From assembly GCF_052324685.1 (NCBI RefSeq), contig NW_027506876.1, positions 186,001 to 250,000 of the forward strand: a stretch of 64,000 nucleotides of DNA, given 5' to 3'. The stretch comes from Brachyhypopomus gauderio. Lineage: Eukaryota > Chordata > Actinopteri > Gymnotiformes > Hypopomidae. Shown piece by piece: positions 58,671 to 64,000 of this stretch. Each line of letters opens with the position of its first letter. The first letter of the stretch is position 1. The notes beneath the pieces were generated by a model that ran no database searches, was not told the origin of the DNA, and worked only from the letters and a program-made list of their open reading frames with translations. Made by a program: the position numbers and the translations under genes.

Positions 58671-59307
58671 TGCTTCTTGATAGAATTACAAACACACCAC
58701 TGCTGTTTAGTGGTTTGTTGCCAGTGTAAAGGCTATCAGGGAGCTCTTCCCTTTAGATCCTCAAAGTGAGCTGTCAGTCTCATGTGATCGATACAGGAAT
58801 GTTTTAAATCGCCATGTACCTTGATAGCAGTACTAATGCAGCCGGTTCAATCAAAATGAAACTCAGTGGAAATGTACCTAGTGCTTTGTCATGTTGTCTC
58901 CCAACGTAGAAAACTCATGCCACTTGGTTGATTTGTAGACGTTTGTGTTATAAAGGGATCGAATGATGTCAACATTTGGTGTTTGGATGTGAATGTTTTG
59001 TCTTAAAGCAGAGTAGACCTACTGCTTAGCCAGTGTTGATCGGTTCAATCAAAATGAAACTCAGTGGAAACGTACCTAGTGCTTTGTCATGTTGTCTCCC
59101 AACGTAGAAAACTCATGCTACTCGGTTGATTTGTAGACGTTTGTGTTATAAAGGTATCGAATGAAGTCAACATTTGGTGTTTGGATGTGAATGTTTTGTC
59201 TTAAAGCAGAGTAGACCTACCGCTTAGCCATTGTTGACATGATGACTTCCATGCTCTGATTGTATGAGGAAACGCCCACGAGAGATGTGCCCATTCAGAC
59301 AAGCAAG

Positions 59308-59380
59308 GTTTCTGTAGTGTAGTGGTCATCACGTTCGGCTAACACGCGAAAGGTCCCTGGTTCGATACCAGGCAGAAACA
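59308..59380 (+). tRNA. tRNA-Val(AAC), copy 79, anticodon-stem mismatch
   Basis: C31 is G (TTCGG against GCGAA), so the pair closing the anticodon loop becomes G-G. Recurs as copy 82. Confidence 0.88.
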
Positions 59381-59819
59381 TGCTTCTTGATAGAATTACA
59401 AACACACCACTGCTGTTTAGTGGTTTGTTGCCAGTGTAAAGGCTATCGGGGAGCTCTTCCCTTTAGATCCTCAAAGTGAGCTCTCAGTCTCATGTGATCG
59501 ATACAAGAATGTTCTAAATCGCCATGTACCTTGATAGCAGTACTAATGCAATCGGTTCAATCAAAATGAAACTCAGTGGAAACGTACCTAGTGCTTTGTC
59601 ATGTTGTCTCCCAACGTAGAAAACTCATGCTACTCGGTTGATTTGTAGACGTTTGTGTTATAAAGGTATCGAATGAAGTCAACATTTGGTGTTTGGATGT
59701 GAATGTTTTGTCTTAAAGCAGAGTAGACCTACCGCTTAGCCATTGTTGACATGATGACTTCCATGCTCTGATTGTATGAGGAAACGCCCACGAGAGATGT
59801 GCCCATTCAGACAAGCAAG

Positions 59820-59892
59820 GTTTCTGTAGTGTAGTGGTCATCACGTTCGCCTAACACGCGAAAGGTCCCTGGTTCGATACCAGGCAGAAACA
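59820..59892 (+). tRNA. tRNA-Val(AAC), copy 80, consensus form
   Basis: Gene as copy 11; CAGTCCCATG flank. Confidence 0.95.
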
Positions 59893-60331
59893 TGCTTCTT
59901 GATAGAATTACAAACACACCACTGCTGTTTAGTGGTTTGTTGCCAGTGTAAAGGCTATCGGGGAGCTCTTCCCTTTAGATCCTCAAAGTGAGCTCTCAGT
60001 CCCATGTGATCGATACAAGAATGTTCTAAATCGCCATGTACCTTGATAGCAGTACTAATGCAATCGGTTCAATCAAAATGAAACTCAGTGGAAACGTACC
60101 TAGTGCTTTGTCATGTTGTCTCCCAACGTAGAAAACTCATGCTACTCGGTTGATTTGTAGACGTTTGTGTTATAAAGGTATCGAATGATGTCAACATTTG
60201 GTGTTTGGATGTGAATGTTTTGTCTTAAAGCAGAGTAGACCTACTGCTTAGCCATTGTTGACATGATGACTTCCATGCTCTGATTGTATGAGGAAACGCC
60301 CACGAGAGATGTGCCCATTCAGACAAGCAAG

Positions 60332-60404
60332 GTTTCTGTAGTGTAGTGGTCATTACGTTCGCCGAACACGCGAAAGTTCCCTGGTTCGATACCAGGCAGA
60401 AACA
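60332..60404 (+). tRNA. tRNA-Val(AAC), copy 81, U33G with C23T and G46T
   Basis: Same gene as copy 75. Confidence 0.86.
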
Positions 60405-61041
60405 TGCTTCTTGATAGAATTACAAACACACCACTGATGTTTAGTGGTTTGTTGCCAGTGTAAAGGCTATCAGGGAGCTCTTCCCTTTAGATCCTCAAAG
60501 TGAGCTCTCAGTCTCATGTGATCGATACAGGAATGTTCTAAATCGCCATGTACCTTGATAGCAGTACTAATGCAATCGGTTCAATCAAAATGAAACTCAG
60601 TGGAAACGTACCTAGTGCTTTGTCATGTTGTCTCCCAACGTAGAAAACTCATGCTACTCAGTTGATTTGTAGACGTTTGTGTTATAAAGGGATCGAATGA
60701 TGTCAACATTTGGTGTTTGGATGTGAATGTTTTGTCTTAAAGCAGAGTAGACCTACTGCTTAGCCAGTGTTGATCGGTTCAATCAAAATGAAACTCAGTG
60801 GAAACGTACCTAGTGCTTTGTCATGTTGTCTCCCAACGTAGAAAACTCATGCTACTCGGTTGATTTGTAGACGTTTGTGTTATAAAGGTATCGAATGAAG
60901 TCAACATTTGGTGTTTGGATGTGAATGTTTTGTCTTAAAGCAGAGTAGACCTACCGCTTAGCCATTGTTGACATGATGACTTCCATGCTCTGATTGTATG
61001 AGGAAACGCCCACGAGAGATGTGCCCATTCAGACAAGCAAG

Positions 61042-61114
61042 GTTTCTGTAGTGTAGTGGTCATCACGTTCGGCTAACACGCGAAAGGTCCCTGGTTCGAT
61101 ACCAGGCAGAAACA
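61042..61114 (+). tRNA. tRNA-Val(AAC), copy 82, anticodon-stem mismatch
   Basis: Same gene as copy 79 (G31-G39). Confidence 0.88.
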
Positions 61115-61553
61115 TGCTTCTTGATAGAATTACAAACACACCACTGCTGTTTAGTGGTTTGTTGCCAGTGTAAAGGCTATCGGGGAGCTCTTCCCTTTAG
61201 ATCCTCAAAGTGAGCTCTCAGTCTCATGTGATCGATACAAGAATGTTCTAAATCGCCATGTACCTTGATAGCAGTACTAATGCAATCGGTTCAATCAAAA
61301 TGAAACTCAGTGGAAACGTACCTAGTGCTTTGTCATGTTGTCTCCCAACGTAGAAAACTCATGCTACTCGGTTGATTTGTAGACGTTTGTGTTATAAAGG
61401 TATCGAATGAAGTCAACATTTGGTGTTTGGATGTGAATGTTTTGTCTTAAAGCAGAGTAGACCTACCGCTTAGCCATTGTTGACATGATGACTTCCATGC
61501 TCTGATTGTATGAGGAAACGCCCACGAGAGATGTGCCCATTCAGACAAGCAAG

Positions 61554-61626
61554 GTTTCTGTAGTGTAGTGGTCATCACGTTCGCCTAACACGCGAAAGGT
61601 CCCTGGTTCGATACCAGGCAGAAACA
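61554..61626 (+). tRNA. tRNA-Val(AAC), copy 83, consensus form
   Basis: Gene as copy 11; CAGTCCCATG flank. Confidence 0.95.
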
Positions 61627-62065
61627 TGCTTCTTGATAGAATTACAAACACACCACTGCTGTTTAGTGGTTTGTTGCCAGTGTAAAGGCTATCGGGGAGC
61701 TCTTCCCTTTAGATCCTCAAAGTGAGCTCTCAGTCCCATGTGATCGATACAAGAATGTTCTAAATCGCCATGTACCTTGATAGCAGTACTAATGCAATCG
61801 GTTCAATCAAAATGAAACTCAGTGGAAACGTACCTAGTGCTTTGTCATGTTGTCTCCCAACGTAGAAAACTCATGCTACTCGGTTGATTTGTAGACGTTT
61901 GTGTTATAAAGGGATCGAATGATGTCAACATTTGGTGTTTGGATGTGAATGTTTTGTCTTAAAGCAGAGTAGACCTACTGCTTAGCCATTGTTGACATGA
62001 TGACTTCCATGCTCTGATTGTATGAGGAAACGCCCACGAGAGATGTGCCCATTCAGACAAGCAAG

Positions 62066-62138
62066 GTTTCTGTAGTGTAGTGGTCATTACGTTCGCCGAA
62101 CACGCGAAAGTTCCCTGGTTCGATACCAGGCAGAAACA
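62066..62138 (+). tRNA. tRNA-Val(AAC), copy 84, U33G with C23T and G46T
   Basis: Same gene as copy 75. Confidence 0.86.
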
Positions 62139-62973
62139 TGCTTCTTGATAGAATTACAAACACACCACTGATGTTTAGTGGTTTGTTGCCAGTGTAAAGG
62201 CTATCAGGGAGCTCTTCCCTTTAGATCCTCAAAGTGAGCTCTCAGTCTCATGTGATCGATACAGGAATGTTCTAAATCGCCATGTACCTTGATAGCAGTA
62301 CTAATGCAATCGGTTCAATCAAAATGAAACTCAGTGGAAACGTACCTAGTGCTTTGTCATGTTGTCTCCCAACGTAGAAAACTCATGCTACTCAGTTGAT
62401 TTGTAGACGTTTGTGTTATAAAGGGATCGAATGATGTCAACATTTGGTGTTTGGATGTGAATGTTTTGTCTTAAAGCAGAGTAGACCTACTGCTTAGCAA
62501 GTGTTGATCGGTTCAATCCAAATGAAACTCAGTGGAAATGTACCTAGTGCTTTGTCATGTTGTCTCCCAACGTAGAAAACTCATGCTACTCGGTTGATTT
62601 GTAGACGTTTGTGTTATAAAGGGATCGAATGATGTCAACATTTGGTGTTTGGATGTGAATGTTTTGTCTTAAAGCAGAGTAGACCTACTGCTTAGCCAGT
62701 GTTGATCGGTTCAATCAAAATGAAACTCAGTGGAAACGTACCTAGTGCTTTGTCATGTTGTCTCCCAACGTAGAAAACTCATGCTACTCGGTTGATTTGT
62801 AGACGTTTGTGTTATAAAGGTATCGAATGAAGTCAACATTTGGTGTTTGGATGTGAATGTTTTGTCTTAAAGCAGAGTAGACCTACCGCTTAGCCATTGT
62901 TCACATGATGACTTCCATGCTCTGATTGTATGAGGAAACGCCCACGAGAGATGTGCCCATTCAGACAAGCAAG

Positions 62974-63046
62974 GTTTCTGTAGTGTAGTGGTCATCACGT
63001 TCGCCTAACATGCGAAAGGTCCCTGGTTCGATACCAGGCAGAAACA
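62974..63046 (+). tRNA. tRNA-Val(AAC), copy 85 (T38 form)
   Basis: Partner of copy 10 in the distant duplicate block (TTGTTCACATG leader). Confidence 0.94.
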
Positions 63047-63485
63047 TGCTTCTTGATAGAATTACAAACACACCACTGCTGTTTAGTGGTTTGTTGCCAG
63101 TGTAAAGGCTATCGGGGAGCTCTTCCCTTTAGATCCTCAAAGTGAGCTCTCAGTCTCATGTGATCGATACAAGAATGTTCTAAATCGCCATGTACCTTGA
63201 TAGCAGTACTAATGCAATCGGTTCAATCAAAATGAAACTCAGTGGAAACGTACCTAGTGCTTTGTCATGTTGTCTCCCAACGTAGAAAACTCATGCTACT
63301 CGGTTGATTTGTAGACGTTTGTGTTATAAAGGGATCGAATGATGTCAACATTTGGTGTTTGGATGTGAATGTTTTGTCTTAAAGCAGAGTAGACCTACCG
63401 CTTAGCCATTGTTGACATGATGACTTCCATGCTCTGATTGTATGAGGAAACGCCCACGAGAGATGTACCCATTCAGACAAGCAAG

Positions 63486-63558
63486 GTTTCTGTAGTGTAG
63501 TGGTCATCACGTTCGCCTAACACGCGAAAGGTCCCTGGTTCGATACCAGGCAGAAACA
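63486..63558 (+). tRNA. tRNA-Val(AAC), copy 86, consensus form
   Basis: Partner of copy 11 in the distant duplicate block (GATGTACCC leader). Confidence 0.95.
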
Positions 63559-63997
63559 TGCTTCTTGATAGAATTACAAACACACCACTGCTGTTTAGTG
63601 GTTTGTTGCCAGTGTAAAGGCTATCAGGGAGCTCTTCCCTTTAGATCCTCAAAGTGAGCTGTCAGTCTCATGTGATCGATACAGGAATGTTTTAAATCGC
63701 CATGTACCTTGATAGCAGTACTAATGCATCCGGTTCAATCAAAATGAAACTCAGTGGAAACGTACGTAGTGCTTTGTCATGTTGTCTCCCAACGTAGAAA
63801 ACTCATGCTACTTGGTTGATTTGTAGACGTTTGTGTTATAAAGGGATCGAATGATGTCAACATTTGGTGTTTGGATGTGAATGTTTTGTCTTAAAGCAGA
63901 GTAGACCTACTGCTTAGCCATTGTTGACATGATGACTTCCATGCTCTGATTGTATGAGGAAACGCCCACGAGAGATGTGCCCATTCAGACAAGCAAG

Positions 63998-64000
63998 GTT
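63998..64000 (+). tRNA. First three bases of the next tRNA-Val copy (cut by window edge)
   Basis: The usual leader CAGACAAGCAAG is followed by GTT at the edge, exactly 512 bases after copy 86. The array therefore continues to the right. Confidence 0.8.

Larger units (their letters stand above)
59230..62697 (+). repeat. 1,734-bp higher-order repeat, two copies (L-L-L-S)
   Basis: 59230-60963 and 60964-62697. The three tRNAs of each block are the C31G form, a consensus form followed by CAGTCCCATG, and the U33G/C23T form, in that order. A partial relative (L-L-L-S-S) lies at 55366-57297, with a consensus tRNA in first place. Confidence 0.86.
62500..63919 (+). repeat. Distant duplicate of 4799-6218 (S-S-L-L)
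   Basis: The same 1,420-bp run of four units occurs at both ends of the window, offset by 57,701 bases. Shared private markers include TTCAATCCAAATG in the first S, TTGTTCACATG in the first L, GATGTACCC in the second L leader and AATGCATCCGG near its end. The two copies part at the next unit: S at 6219, L at 63920. Confidence 0.88.
20781..64000 (+). repeat. tRNA-Val tandem array, segment 3 (61 tRNA copies)
   Basis: Array continuation after the DNA transposon, running off the right edge. S units (198 bp each) occupy 20810-21205, 22230-22625, 23650-23847, 24360-24755, 25780-25977, 26490-26885, 27910-28107, 28620-28817, 29330-29923, 30436-30831, 31856-32053, 32566-32961, 33474-33671, 34184-34579, 35604-35801, 36314-36709, 37734-38129, 39154-39351, 39864-40259, 41796-42191, 43216-43413, 43926-44321, 45346-45543, 46056-46649, 47162-47557, 48582-49571, 50594-50989, 52526-52723, 53748-53945, 54458-54655, 55168-55365, 56902-57297, 58322-58519, 59032-59229, 60766-60963 and 62500-62895. 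All remaining sequence is L units. Confidence 0.97.

Noticed and set aside
1-64000. CRISPR-like array
   Set aside because: Regular repeats are present, but units are 512 or 198 bp with no unique spacers, and the context is eukaryotic.
1-64000. tRNA-derived SINE family instead of tRNA genes
   Set aside because: Copies are strictly head to tail with fixed spacing, without A-rich tails or target duplications, and most tRNA bodies are intact.

Overview
The window is animal nuclear DNA, most likely from a teleost fish. It is almost entirely one tandem array built on a cytosolic tRNA-Val(AAC) gene, interrupted by two recent transposon insertions. Fish origin is inferred from the LINE (an L2-like reverse transcriptase with a TTGA-repeat tail and a 3' end of a type common in teleost genomes), the TTAA-flanked piggyBac-type element, and the habit of some teleosts (zebrafish is the known case) of carrying very large tRNA arrays. 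The species cannot be named from the sequence.

The array has two building blocks. The long unit (L, 512 bp) holds one tRNA-Val gene beginning at its base 79. The short unit (S, 198 bp) is L with an internal 314-bp segment, including the tRNA, removed. I count 86 complete tRNA copies, all on the + strand, 72 S units, and the first 3 bases of an 87th tRNA at the right edge. Unit lengths are strikingly exact: 86 L (four with a 2-base deletion inside the tRNA) plus 72 S plus the two insertions add up exactly to the 63,921 bases between the first and 87th tRNA starts.

Layout: 1-4600, nine L units in a row, including two copies with a UAC anticodon; 4601-8454, mixed S and L; 8455-11165, a 5'-truncated LINE on the - strand with an open reverse-transcriptase frame; 11166-12600, mixed units; 12601-22625, five copies of a 1,420-bp higher-order repeat (L-L-S-S), the fourth split by a 2,921-bp piggyBac-type element at 17860-20780; 22626-47557, about eleven variants of a 2,130-bp higher-order repeat (L-L-S-L-S-S); 47558-64000, several shorter higher-order patterns (710 bp, 1,734 bp) and a block nearly identical to 4799-6218.

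By eye, about 60 of the 86 tRNAs keep all stems, the A and B boxes and a valine anticodon (58 AAC, 2 UAC). The other 26 carry changes expected to harm folding or decoding: lost acceptor pairs, G in place of U33, altered B box, mismatched anticodon or T stems. Several defective versions have themselves been amplified, so array turnover seems to copy units without regard to tRNA quality. There is no host protein-coding gene in the window. Numbering of tRNA positions is a plain 1-73 count; from base 26 on it agrees with standard tRNA numbering.
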